From positions 5,635,702 to 5,699,701 of the forward strand of contig NC_087393.1 of the NCBI RefSeq assembly GCF_963675165.1: DNA of 64,000 nucleotides, read 5' to 3'. The notes under the pieces were generated by a model that was given only the letters and a program-made list of their open reading frames with translations, ran no database searches and had not been told where the DNA came from. The translations under genes and the position numbers were made by a program. Shown piece by piece: positions 36,201 to 49,225 of this stretch. The stretch's first letter is position 1. Each line of letters opens with the position of its first letter. This DNA comes from Halichondria panicea. Taxonomy: Eukaryota > Porifera > Demospongiae > Suberitida > Halichondriidae.

Positions 36201-38937
36201 GGGGTCATAGTCCACCTCCCCTACACACCCCACTGGTTGGGACTCTGGACTACTGCAAGCAAGAGAAAATTACAGCTACAGCATTGGGAAAAGTCCCAGG
36301 GACTTCGAATAAATTAATGATAAGAAAATTCATACAGTGACTATACATCATCGAAAAATGTCAATCTCAATAAATAGAAGAATGAATATGATTGGATAAA
36401 GGACGCATGCACGTTGGGCAACAAGGAGGAGTCACCGATGCATGGTACAAGTATAAAAATGAATGTTCATGTCATTTTTCTCAACTAGTTCATTGCAGTA
36501 TCTCACAGCCCAAGTCAAGTTTAAAAAATGTTCAAGATACTTAGAGCACTTTGCAGCTGCTGCGGACCCACCAGAGTTGCCCCAAGCCAACCATCAGAGG
36601 GGGACAATAGGTTGGCTCTATTATAACTCTGTCAGCAAAACACTACCATTGTACTTCATGTATGATACAGAGATGAAACAGGTAATCAGACAATAAAGCT
36701 TGAACAAGATTTGCTTGGTGCACAGAAACTCTCTACTAAAGTTGGTATGGACTTCCCAAGAATACTGTAAGTAACGTAACCTGGAATGTACAATGACTTA
36801 AAACACATGCAGGGAAGCTCAAACTACATTCCCTCCAATAGGAGCAACAGCTAACATGAGAAGTTAGAGCAGTTAGAGCAGTTACAGCAAGCATTAGAGC
36901 ATACATTTTTTTTTATTTACATATGCTTGTTGGGAAATAATATAAAAATTATACCTTATCTCCTTTTTAAGGCTCTTGTTAGTCTTGTTAGGAGACGTCC
37001 TGGTGGGTGTGTGGGTGGTCCTGGGAGCTGTGTGGGGGGTGGAGAGTACAGTGAGGGGGCGTGAGAGTAGCAGCCTCAGGCAAAGCAACTGTGGTACACA
37101 CAATACATGTGCCATGTGGGAAGCCATACTAGAGCTGAGCTAGAGGTCAAGGTTCACCATGACACAGCTAGTGCAAGTGGTAATGAACATGCCCATGTAC
37201 TTACAAAAGAATGAATGCACAGTCTTTTCTTCCTCCATTGATTTCTCCTCATCATTTCCTTGTACCTCTTCTTTGCTAGCTAAGGCCACTCCTTCATCCA
37301 TCACTACCTCCATCATTACCTCATTGTCCCCACTGTCCTGGTCAGTCGCCTCTAATGCAGGTGTGGTGGTACTCCTGACCCTGGCTGGTGACCTCTCAAC
37401 AGGAGGGCTCTTAATGTCTGTTGATGATGCATTTGGTGTGGTTGCCTGGGGTGATCTCATCTTGCCAGTGTGCTTACGAGCTGGGCGTGGAATAAGAATA
37501 ACTAGTGACATCACAATCTCCTACAGAGCTAGAGGTAGCCATAGCTCTAGTGACATCACAATCTCCTACAGAGCTAGAGGTAGCCATAGCTCTAGTGACA
37601 TCACAATCTCCTACAGAGCTAGAGGTAGCCATAGCTCTAGTGACATCACAATCTCCTACAGAGCTAGAGGTATATAGCCATAGCTCTAGTGACATCACAA
37701 TCTCCTACAGAGCTAGAGGTAGCCATAGCTCTAGTGACATCACAGTCTCCTACAGAGCTAGAGGTAGCCATAGCTCTAGTGACATCACAGTCTCCTACAG
37801 AGCTAGAGGTAGCCATAGCTCTAGTGACATCACAGTCTCCTACAGAGCTAGAGGTAGCCATAGCTCTAGTGACATCACAGTCTCCTACAGAGCTAGAGGT
37901 AGCCATAGCTCTAGTGACATCACAGTCTCCTACAGAGCTAGAGGTAGCCATAGCTCTAGTGACATCACAATCTCCTACAGAGCTAGAGGTAGCCATAGCT
38001 CTAGTGACATCACAGTCTCCTACAGAGCTAGAGGTAGCCATAGCTCTAGTGACATCACAGTCTCCTACAGAGCTAGAGGTAGCCATAGCTCTAGTGACAT
38101 CACAGTCTCCTACAGAGCTAGAGGTAGCCATAGCTCTAGTGACATCACAGTCTCCTACAGAGCTAGAGGTAGCCATAGCTCTAGTGACATCACAGTCTCC
38201 TACAGAGCTAGAGGTAGCCATAGCTCTAGTGACATCACAATCTCCTACAGAGCTAGAGGTAGCCATAGCTCTAGTGACATCACAATCTCCTACAGAGCTA
38301 GAGGTAGCCATAGCTCTAGCTGCATACAACACAGCACTCGTAATGAGCACTGTGCATTAGCTACTATAGTACACACAGTGCATTGATTGTCAGTGTTTAA
38401 ATAGACAAACCAGTTTTTCTCTTAGGAGGCGTCTTCAATAATTCATCCTCAGTGCTAGGCCCACCATTGTGGCCAGTCCCCTCAGTGCTAGGCCCACCAT
38501 TGCGGGCCTGTTCCTCAGTCACTGGTACATCCATAGATGGTTGCACAGATGATGATACTATAGCATTCTCTTCTGATTGAGACATCTCTACATTGTCTGA
38601 GAGTTCGTTAGTTGTTTCATTTGTTTCATTTGCCACTTCTGTGTCAGAATCTTCACTGTCTGAGATAACACGACGTTTCTTTGACTTGCTCTTAAATACG
38701 GGGGATTCTACTTTATCCGGGAAAGCATTGCCAGCCTCCTCATCCCCTAGAGTGGTGTCCCTCTGTCTCTCCTCATTCTCCAGAGTGGTGGTGTCCCTCT
38801 GTCTCTTGTTGTTGGGGGGAGGACTCTTGGTCTTAGGACCAGGGGACTTGGAGAAGAAGTCACTGTATCATACACTGTATGTGAACATGTATAATGTAGT
38901 ATATCACACATACTTACAGTATTCCTCTTTGAGGCAT
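32030..38937 (-). CDS. LIG1: DNA ligase 1
   Basis: The ATP-dependent replicative ligase that joins Okazaki fragments. About 20 exons are recognisable. Exon 1 (38918-38937) gives MPQRGI and splices to exon 2 (from 38863), which continues [11 protein letters not shown], so the N-terminal PCNA box QRGILDFF is split by an intron. Next come an acidic/basic linker (36950-38863), the DNA-binding domain (35340-36247: [38 protein letters not shown]), and then the adenylation domain with motif [11 protein letters not shown] (33590-33620, nucleophile Lys), motif [12 protein letters not shown] and motif [10 protein letters not shown]. The OB domain follows ([20 protein letters not shown]), and the C terminus SLRFPRF ends at TGA 32030-32032. 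Several introns consist almost entirely of minisatellite. The gene is divergent from the Munc13-like gene at 39116. Confidence 0.95.
33263..33297. repeat. (CA)n microsatellite in LIG1
   Basis: A short CA run in the intron upstream of the [15 protein letters not shown] exon. Confidence 0.9.
34304..35345 (-). repeat. LIG1 minisatellite carrying splice acceptors, unit about 40 bp, about 25 units
   Basis: On the minus strand each unit reads CTGTACACAAGCAGTTAATA, then C-rich sequence, then CACAG|TCC. The true acceptor of the exon [17 protein letters not shown] is the last CACAG|TCCCAGGCC (exon edge at 34303), so every unit repeats the polypyrimidine tract, AG and first four exon bases. The array fills the whole intron from just after the donor at 35352. 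Variation is mainly one or two G/C and TTACC versus TTAAC. Confidence 0.95.
35520..35722 (-). repeat. LIG1 repeat carrying the splice donor, about six copies
   Basis: The exon GDLGLVAE ends GGGCTAGTGGCTGAG|GTGCGTG at about 35707. The same GGGCTAGTGNCTGAG, followed by GTG or ATG and a TG-rich tail, is repeated five more times into the intron. Three of the repeats keep a GT at the donor position and the others have AT. Confidence 0.85.
37500..38318. repeat. 45-bp minisatellite in a LIG1 intron, about 18 units
   Basis: The unit is AGCTAGAGGTAGCCATAGCT plus CTAGTGACATCACAATCTCC plus TACAG (45 bp). The units are nearly identical: the only common variant is CACAATC versus CACAGTC, plus one TATATAGCC insert. 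Because 45 is a multiple of three, long open frames exist on both strands, but these are not genes. Confidence 0.98.
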
Positions 38938-39115
38938 TCTGAGGATCTTCACTGTCTGCTATGCTTAATAGAGGGCAGTGCTCTGTTGAAATACGGTAAG
39001 AGTCGTTTATAGGAAGAAAATTAGAAAAAGCTTGTTTGCTACGTTTATTCCACTGACGATCTTTGCCCACATTTTAATTGAGCTTGTTTATAATTTATTT
39101 TTAAGTTGAGCTGAG
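38938..39115. promoter_or_regulatory. shared bidirectional promoter region of LIG1 and the plus-strand Munc13-like gene
   Basis: The two start codons are 178 bp apart and point away from each other. The interval is unique sequence with no repeat. I see no TATA box in a convincing position. Confidence 0.6.
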
Positions 39116-40831
39116 ATGTCTGTTCGATCGCTGTCAGTGCGTAAGAGAATCTATGAGATCAAAAACTTGTCACCCAAACCAAAGTAAGGACAGGTAGCCT
39201 TTGAGATTGCATGAGCTCTGAGATTGCATGCAGTGGAGCTGCACATCCACACACAAGTATTTATATGTTAATTAGCCTTGTGCATGTTGTGTGCAGACAC
39301 TTGCACTGCTTGGTTTGTGTACACAGCTGCTAGTGTGCTCAGCCGCTAGTGTGCCACTAGCGTGCTCAGCTGCTAGTGTGCTCAGCCGCTAGTGTGCTCA
39401 GCCGCTAGTGTGCTCAGCCGCTAGTGTGCCACTAGCGTGCTCAGCTGCTAGTGTGCTCAGCTACTAGTGTGCTCAGCCGCTAGTGTGCTCAGCCGCTAGT
39501 GTGCACAGCTACTAGTGTGCTCAGCCGCTAGTGTGCTCAGCCGCTAGTGTGCACAGCTACTAGTGTGCTCAGCCGCTAGTGTGCTCAGCCGCTAGTGTGC
39601 ACAGCTACTAGTGTGCTCAGCCGCTAGTGTGCACAGCTACTAGTGTGCACAGCTACTAGTGTGCTCAGCCGCTAGTGTGCTCAGTAGTTACACTGTTTCT
39701 CTTGAGCCTACAATAATTATTGAACTGGTGTCAATTATTAATAGAAACAGTTTCGCACCTTTGAATTGTATAGCTAGTACAGTACACTGCATAGCTACAG
39801 ACTACAGTACACTGCATAGCTACAGACTACAGTACACTGCATATAGCTAGTACAGGGCATTGTCTGTATTGGGAGATGTTAGTACAAGCACACAGTGGGT
39901 GTGTGACCTCATACCATGGCACTCCCTTGTTAGCTTGTAGCTAGGGTGGTGCCATTCTCTAGAGGTTCACTGTGCACCACCCCCAGTGTTGTGTGATTAG
40001 AGGTTTCACTGTGTGTGATGTTGTGCACCACCCCCAGTGTTGTGTGATTAGAGGGTTCACTGTGTGTGATGTTGTGCACCACCCCCAGTGTTGTGTGATG
40101 TTGTCACTGTGCACCACCCCCAGTGTTGTGTGATTAGAGGGTTCACTGTGTGTGATGTTGTGCACCACCCCCAGTGTTGTGTGATTAGAGGGTTCACTGT
40201 GTGTGATGTTGTGCACCACCCCCAGTGTTGTGTGATTAGAGGGTTCGCTGTGTGTGATGTTGTGCACCACCCCCAGTGTTGTGTGATTAGAGGGTTCGCT
40301 GTGTGTGATGTTGTGCACCACCCCCAGTGTTGTGTGATTAGAGGGTTCGCTGTGTGTGATGTTGTGCACCACCCCCAGTGTTGTGTGATTAGAGGGTTCA
40401 CTGTGTGTGATGTTGTGCACCACCCCCAGTGTTGTGTGATTAGAGGGTTCACTGTGTGTGATGTTGTCACTGTGCACCACCCCCAGTGTTGTGTGATTAG
40501 AGGGTTCACTGTGCACCACCCCCAGTGTTGTGTGATTAGAGGGTTCACTGTGTGTGATGTTGTGCACCACCCCCAGTGTTGTGTGATTAGAGGGTTCACT
40601 GTGTGTGATGTTGTGCACCACCCCCAGTGTTGTGTGATTAGAGGGTTCACTGTGCACCACCCCCAGTGTTGTGTGATTAGAGGGTTCACTGTGCACCACC
40701 CCCAGTGTTGTGTGATGTTGTCACTGTGCACCACCCCCAGTGTTGTGTGATGTTGTCACTCATTGGGAGGCAATAGCAGATTGCATATGGATAATCCCCA
40801 TACACTGTACAGAGCAGCCCCACCCCCACAT

Positions 40832-40904
<73 letters not shown>

Positions 40905-40925
40905 ACACACACACACACACCCACC

Positions 40926-40995
<70 letters not shown>

Positions 40996-43900
40996 GGTTG
41001 CCTAATCCGTGGCTCTGATGCGACGGACACGCCCCCTCCACTGGCGGAGAGACAAGCCTCCACCATCATAGAGTCTGCTATACTGGTAAGAGAAGTCTAC
41101 GTACTAGCCCTTGGTACTGATGTGATGCTTTAGATACCTCCATACTCTGTGCTCACATTATAGACTACTACAGTATAGTAGCATATACTCTACTGTCAGT
41201 TGATGCAGTACCTTCCCCTGGCATTGTGCAGTGCCCTAGCTGTTGGAGTAGTGGATGAGGGGAAAGATCACTTGAACAGTAGAATTTGTAGCACTGTTGA
41301 TAAACAGATTGTCAAGCTGCATGACACACACGAACAGTGGACTAGGTTTGGTGTAGCCAGAGGAAACACCGTATAGCGGGTAATTTTCTTAGGGTAAAAA
41401 ATTGCTCTCGTGAGTAAAAATTTTGTTTGTCTGCATTTCCTCCTCCCTCTCTTTATCTCCTCCCTCTCTCTCTCTCTTAGGAGCAGCAGCAGAAACAGAA
41501 GCACAGTGTATCAGGGTCCTCTCTACCTACCATCAATGATGGTGACGATACAGATGATGATGACACATTCACCATTGGTATTGCCAGGGATACCTCGTTC
41601 TATGAGGGACAAGAGGAACCATCTAAAGTGAGTGAGAGCAGCCCTTGGACCTACTTATAGTGTCAATAATATAGTGGTTTCATATAGTGGTTGTGTGTAG
41701 TGGTTTGGCAGCTCTTGGTTGTTGTACAGTACTGGCCATTCACTTCTGTTATACTAGACAGTTGACAGTATCTCCTCTGACGCCTCCTACACAGTCTACC
41801 AGATGTCATGGCATCACATGAGTGCAGTAGCACATGCTATTATAGTGCTGAGCAACCCACAGCCAGGGGGATACTCATACTTAGTGAATGTGGTGTATGA
41901 GCACAATGTTATAGATATCTCTCAGGTTGTGTAATACAGAAGCTACTATGCAAGCAGAGCGTTTGGTGTGTCCCTACAGCTATAGGAAGTGATGTCATCA
42001 CTCAATCCTCTGACTATAAGAGAACAGTGCATGCATAAGCAAACTAAATCAGCTAGAAATAACAAAGTAAGAAAATTAATGTCAGCAATGTTTAAAAAGA
42101 AGACATCTCCACGAAAGCTACCTGGACTGCGAGACCTGCTATCTCGACACAGAGCAATCACATCGCCAGTAGATACCAGAGCTCCCATTGATGGCTTCCA
42201 TACAGCCAGTTGCTCAGAACCTGATCTAACCATTCATGACATGGTTGACCAAGTGTGTCCCATGAATACACTCACCCTGAGGCACGTTAAATCAGATGGA
42301 TTCTCATCAAATGAACATCTCGAATATTCAGAACTGTGTCAGCTGCAGCAATTTTCACACTCGAGCTCTTCCATTTCTTTAAGTAGCAATCCTTCATTGC
42401 ACGAGGCTAGTACTGAGGCTCAAGAAGAAACTGACTTTGACTTTGTACCGCGATTCTTGCTAAGGAAAAAGTTTGGCAACCATGTTAAATCAGCCAGTGA
42501 TGCTTTGAATGAAGCGCAAAACAGTACGTTTGTGAGAAAAAAATACCTTTATGGCCATCCACGACCTTTGTCCTCTCCTGATATTGCAGTCCCTCTTCCT
42601 ATCCATCAAATAGAAGCTGCTTACACAAAGACACCCTCTAGTGAAGGTGTCTCTAACAAGATACCCTCTAGTGAAGGTGTCTCTAACAGTCACACTGATC
42701 TCTCTCCAGCCACACACAAAGAGTCACCACGCAAAACATCCTCTTTCCTAAATCTTCACAAATCATTTGCATCAGCATGGCAGATCTTCAGACCTAAAAA
42801 CAAGAGGAAGTTGAGTGCCCAAGACCTCCCCCCACCACCATCCTACACACGACAAGACACAACCACACTTGCTGAATACTGTGAACAACAGGAACTTCAA
42901 CTAACCAGCTCTGACAATGATGAGTTCTGTGTGATCCCCACTGGCTCAGCTAGTATCCAATTCTTAGCCCCTCAGAGGAAGCTATCTGAATCTGAACTAG
43001 AGCGAGAGGAGCTCCTGCGACTAGCTATAGCCGAGCTAGAGGCACACACCAACGAGCACCTCCAGTGGAGGGAACGCAAGCTGCGCCCTACTAGCATGTG
43101 GAGTACCAGTGGAGTGATCCTACCTCCTGCTGATCCATTTGAGATACAGTTTGAGTGTGAGGTATTATACATCATCATACGTATATACTGTGTGCATGGT
43201 GGGTACACTGTACAGACTGTGCATGTGCACGGTGGGTACACTGTACAGACTGTGTGCATGGTGGGTACACTGTACAGACTGTGTGCACGGTGGGTGCACT
43301 GTACAGACTGTGTGCATGGTGGGTACACTGTACAGACTGTGTGCATGGTGGGTACACTGTACAGACTGTGTGCATGGTGGGTACACTGTACAGACTGTGT
43401 GCACGGTGGGTGCACTGTACAGGCTGTGTGCATGGTGGGTGCACTGTACAGACTGTGTGCACGGTGGGTGCACTGTACAGGCTGTGTGCATGGTGGGTGC
43501 ACTGTACAGACTGTGTGCATGGTGGGTACACTGTACAGACTGTGTGCACGGTGGGTGCACTGTACAGGCTGTGTGCATGGTGGGTGCACTGTACAGACTG
43601 TGTGCACGGTGGGTACACTGTACAGACTGTGTGCATGGTGGGTGCACTGTACAGACTGTGTGCATGGTGGGTACACCGTAGTCATCTTTGTAGAATAGCA
43701 ATAGCAGTAGTCGTCCTTATAGAATAGCAATCAGTAATATACGTAGTCGTCTTTGTACGATCTTCTCAATCCATGGGATTGTGTTCATCTATAACTAAAG
43801 CTTGACAGTGTGTATCCTATTAGTCATATACTTGCATAGCCTGGACTAAAGGCTACACATGAAGTGGACCAATCAAGTGTCGGCATGTAATTATCTTCTT

Positions 43901-46900
43901 AGCAAATTGTGTCTATGTCTACACCTTTGTCTGTGTGTGTGGGTGTTGTGTGGGTGTGTGTGTGTGTGTGTGTGTGTGGGTGTAGGAAAAGCTGTCGTGT
44001 TTCCTTTCATACTGAAAAACTATCTGTGAATTGATTTTCTGAATTTGTTCGGAAGTTGTTTATCTCACCTCCAGATAATCTATCCAAGCAGCAATGGCTG
44101 AACATTATTAATTTTTTTTTGTTCCATAGATCAAACAGACACTAACCATTGCCTTGGCAACTGTCGTCAACATGAGGGAGGTACCAAACGACGACACTAA
44201 CAAACAGCTAGCGGAGTATGTGCTCAAGGTATACCATATATACATACGCTTGTGTGTACAGTCTTCACATGTACTCACATGCTATTATGACCAGTGTCCT
44301 ATGTGTGTGCTTGTGTGCTTATGTGTGCTTGTATGTGTATGCTTATGTGTGCTTATGTGTGTGTGCTTATGTATGCAGGTGTTTGACACGGATGATGACA
44401 CAGTGAGACAGCAATGGAGGAAGGCATCCACACAAGAAGTGAGCTAACAATGGTGTATGTGCATCTCTTTACCACTTTTTTCCCCGTAGAAACCAGAATT
44501 GAAGCTTGTGTGTACTGGTAAGCTCACTGTTAGTGTACTGTATATACTAGTGACCCTCCCTCCTATGCAGTGAGGAGTGGCTCTGGACTAGTGGCCAAGG
44601 ATGCCAATGGTAAGAGCACATTCCAACTATTGCTTGCTGTAGAGAAATGCCGCCCATAGGTCAATGTAAATAGCTAATTATACCAGCTCCCTTGATCGAG
44701 GGTACCTAATGTGTGCCTACATGTGTGTGGAGTGGTCCATATATTGCCCCTCAGGCAAGAGTGACCCTTATGCACACTTATTGCCCCCCCCCCTCAGGCA
44801 AGAGTGACCCTTATGCACACTTATTGCCCCCCCCCCCTCAGGCAAGAGTGACCCTTATGCACACTTATTGCCCCCCCCCCCTCAGGCAAGAGTGACCCTT
44901 ATGCACACTTCTTGCCCCCCCCCTCAGGCAAGAGTGACCCTTATGCACACTTCTTGCCCCCCCCCCCTCAGGCAAGAGTGACCCTTATGCACACTTATTG
45001 CCCCCCCCTCAGGCAAGAGTGACCCTTATGCACACTTATTGCCCCCCCCCCCCTCAGGCAAGAGTGACCCTTATGCACACTTATTGCCCCCCCCCCCTCA
45101 GGCAAGAGTGACCCTTATGCACACTTATTGCCCCCACCCTCAGGCAAGAGTGACCCTTATGCACACTTCTTGCCCCCCCCCCCCCCCTCAGGCAAGAGTG
45201 ACCCTTATGCACACTTCTTTCCCCCCCCCCCTCAGGCAAGAGTGACCCTTATGCACACTTCTTGCCCCCCCCCCCTCAGGCAAGAGTGACCCTTATGCAC
45301 ACTTATTGCCCCCCCCTCAGGCAAGAGTGACCCTTATGCACACTTCTTGCCCCCCCCCCCCTCAGGCAAGAGTGACCCTTATGCACACTTCTTGCCCCCC
45401 CCCCTCAGGCAAGAGTGACCCTTATGCACACTTATTGCCCCCCCCCCCCTCAGGCAAGAGTGACCCTTATGCACACTTCTTGCCCCCCCCCCCCCTCAGG
45501 CAAGAGTGACCCTTATGCACACTTCTTGCCCCCCCCCCCCTCAGGCAAGAGTGACCCTTATGCACACTTCTTGCCCCCCCCCCCCCTCAGGCAAGAGTGA
45601 CCCTTATGCACACTTATTGCCCCCCCCTCAGGCAAGAGTGACCCTTATGCACACTTCTTGCCCCCCCCTCAGGCAAGAGTGACCCTTATGCACACTTCTT
45701 GCCCCCCCCCTCAGGCAAGAGTGACCCTTATGTTCGCATTGGAATCATTGATGCCACGCGTCAGGGAGAGGATATTGTGAGGAGGGAGAATCTCCTTGAC
45801 TGGAAGAGAGAGGGTGGAGTCATGCCCACTGGAGAGGTACGGGTGACAAGTGTACAGAAGGCCACCCTCAACCCTCGCTGGAATGAGACTCTCGAACTGT
45901 GAGTGTGTGTGAGGAGTGTGGGTGTGTGAGGTGTGTGGGTGTGTGAGGTGTGTGCATGGGTGTGTGTAGCTAGCAATATTAGCCTCGTCGTCTGGCCAAG
46001 GGAAATCTAATGATGTGGAAGTGTGTGGGCGTGTCAGCTTGTGCGCTATTATCCCGTGCTAACATGTGCAGGAGATGTAAATGACTTGTATAGTGTTATA
46101 GACTGATGTGTGTTCCTCAGGAGGATGGGTCGTGCTGATCGTGAGATGCTGGTGGCTGAGGTGTGGGACAGTGACAAGGATATGGCCCCACCCACCAAGG
46201 TCAAGGGCATTCTACAGTGAGTGGGTGTACTGTGTGTGGGTGGAGTGGGTGGGTGTGTGTCTGTATGACCGTGTCCCTATAATAACATAATTGGTATGGA
46301 CACCATTCCCTTCCCTCAGTTTTGTGCATGACCTCCGTAAGACTGATGACTACATGGGACGTGCCTTCCTCTCTCTGTGGAGTCTGGAGCAAGTGCAGAG
46401 TAAGGAGATGGAGCTCTTCTCTCACTCAGGGAAGAGTCCCTATGGCTCTATCATCGTGGACCTGTCAGTGGAGCAAGTCAAGAAGAACACTTCTCTAGAA
46501 GTAAGTATTGTAGTCGAGAGTTAGGGACCTGCACATTCAACCCACTAGGTTGGCATGTGGGAGCATATGCAGCTCACTCACGGGATAGTGAACTACGAGG
46601 GTCGTGTGGGGGGTCAGTATCGGAGGAAGTGGAGGGGAGAGTTGAGTGAGGAGGCAGAGAAGCTACTGGACAAGCACGCAGAGTTCAGTGGACTCGGTGA
46701 AGCACACAAGGCAGCTATGTAAGCACACACCCACACCCACACACACAAGGCACATTGTGAACACACACACACAGTCGTTTGTCTATCCTGATCAAGTACC
46801 ATCGGATGTTTGCTGTCAAGATGTCAACCTTCTCCTCCCTCATTCAGAGGATATCAGCCTTGGCCCCGGAGATAGCAGCTCTAGAAGCACTGGGTTACAC

Positions 46901-49185
46901 TGAGGGGGAGGTGTCACACTATGACTGGGTGGGTGTGGCTAAGTAACGTTAGTCAAGTGTGTAGTACTATACATATTCATCAGTTGTGAACCATTACAAT
47001 CAGTAGTTACACTGTTGACCCTCCTCCAGATTGCTGTGTTGATCACAGACCTTGGTGAGCTGGCACTGGACATTGAGGAGGTCTTGAAGAACCATCTCAC
47101 TGTGCTCAACATCAAGGACCCCAAGGACCTCCAGAGACTCAAGCATCGCGTGGAGTGAGTACACACACTCAACCAGTGGATGATTGTATTATCAGCAAAA
47201 ACAGGCCCAAAAATATACTTTTGATTGCCATTCAAAGTTGTTGGGAGTGAATTTCCGTTTCAGAATCAATGACACCCCCCACACACACGCCTACACACAC
47301 ACACGCACACGCCTACACACGCCACCCCACACACGCCTACACACGCCCCCACACACACACACACTATAGCATTATGCTTCAGTTGTACGACTTTGCTCCA
47401 TTCGTGGAACGGATCCCTGAAGAGAAGCGGAGTCTGTCACAACTACTGGAGAAGTGTGTTCAAGTTGCTGTGCCCGTCTGGTGCCTCGTGCTCTGTGCCA
47501 ACCTCATGCCTGATCAGAATGTCAGTGCTACACTTCAATATTATTAAGCTATTTATAGAAGCATAGTCTTCCTATATGTGACTAGCCTAAATACATTCAG
47601 GGAAGAAAGAGTGATAACAACGTAACCCCCTCCATGTGCTGCAGACACCTGAGATGCAGCTGGTTGCCTTCAAGGGTCTCATTGAGCACATTCTCAACCA
47701 CTGCAAGAGAGTTCTGCAACACATCAACCCCATCTTTCAGAGGTGTGTCAACCAACACAACCACTATACGCATACACAATGACCCCCCCCACACACACAT
47801 TGACCCCCCCACACACACAATGACCCCCCACACACACACACTGTACCCCCCACAGAGCCGGTGTAGACTACTTCACTCACTTCTATCTCATTATGGACAA
47901 ACTGGTGAGCTTCTTCAGCTTCCCACCAACTAGCTACTCCCCTCCCCTCCCTCCCTCCATGCATGCTTCAGCTTCCCACCAACTAGCTACTTCCCTCCCT
48001 CCCTCCATGCATGCATGCAGATTCTGTTGGAGGCCATGTCCAAGCTGGAGATCAGAGAGAGCCCCGATGCTGTCACCACGTATGAGGTGTACAGGGCAAT
48101 CAAGGAGATCAAGAAACTCAAGAAAAGCATTCCAAAAGAGTCAGTCATTAATTACAAGTACTTATTATCAAGCCTTTGGTATTATTGACTGGCTCTTTCT
48201 CTCTGTGCAGACATCGTCAGCATTTGAAGATTGCCAACTTTCACACATGGTTTCAGAGTAAAGTCAACCAGTGGATAAACCTAGCCACAGAGAGATGCAG
48301 ATCACTTATCAAGAAAGCCATTGAGCTGGACACAGTGGTCCAAGTGACGGATGATGTTCAGTACTCCTCCTCTGCTGTTGATGGACACAGCTTCTTGACC
48401 CTCCTCATGAAGCTCAGTGATGAGGTATGCACATTAATTTTGCTATAGAGTTCTGATGGTCCAAATTCAACGGTTTCTGATTTTCTGAAAGCTTAGAAGA
48501 AGCCTGTCAGATGATGGTATGATCAACCCAAACTTGGAACGGGATATAAACATGCCCAAATAGACTTTTGATTTTAACATAATTATCTGAAAGGCCTATA
48601 GAAATTGTAATGTTATTGGACGAACAGAACTAAAGTTACAGCTTTTCAAAAATGCTGTAATTACAATCATGTGTTGTACCGTGTGCAGTTGGAGTGGCCA
48701 GCTAAAGCAGAGGCATTTACCTTCAAGATCTCGGTGGTGAGAAGTGTATGTGAGTGTGCTCTATTCTACGTGTCTGAGGTGTACAATCGCCTGAGGCCAG
48801 AGGACATGTTCAACCAACAAGGACGCTTCAGGGCAACTGAGAAGGTATGATCAGAAACTAGCATCATCATCGATGGTTTGGGGATTCTTTCGGCTGCCAT
48901 AAGAATTCTGTGGATCCAATGTCAAATTTTTTAAGATTTTCAGAAAGCTTAGAAAAAAATACTTCAAATGGTGTCATCAAAAATCATAATTATTTGAGAT
49001 ATAAAAGTATTTGCCAATTTGGCAATACCATGGATAGCCCATGGTCCGAGGCCGAAAAAATTTTGGATTGCAACACATCATTTGAAACGTCTCTTTCTAA
49101 GCTTTCAGAAATTTATATAATTTTTAACATTGGATCAACGATACTGAAGTTATGGCTGTTGAAAGATGTTCAACTACAACCCCCC

Positions 49186-49225
<40 letters not shown>

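Noticed and set aside
37505-38386. Long open frames (293, 228 and 223 residues) over the 45-bp repeat
   Set aside because: The unit length is a multiple of three and lacks stops, so open frames on both strands are automatic. The region is a LIG1 intron.
39070-39072. ATG on the minus strand as LIG1 start
   Set aside because: Its frame closes quickly, whereas ATG 38937 gives a perfect PCNA box after splicing.
40057-40750. Open frames with repeated HTTLGVVH / QCCVIRGF
   Set aside because: Translation of a compound minisatellite in intron 1 of the plus-strand Munc13-like gene.
43165-43730. Cys-rich repeat proteins in the 29-bp array, including the 3' end of the 569-residue frame from 41989
   Set aside because: The exon ends at 43161 (GAG|GTATTA). 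What follows is intronic minisatellite.
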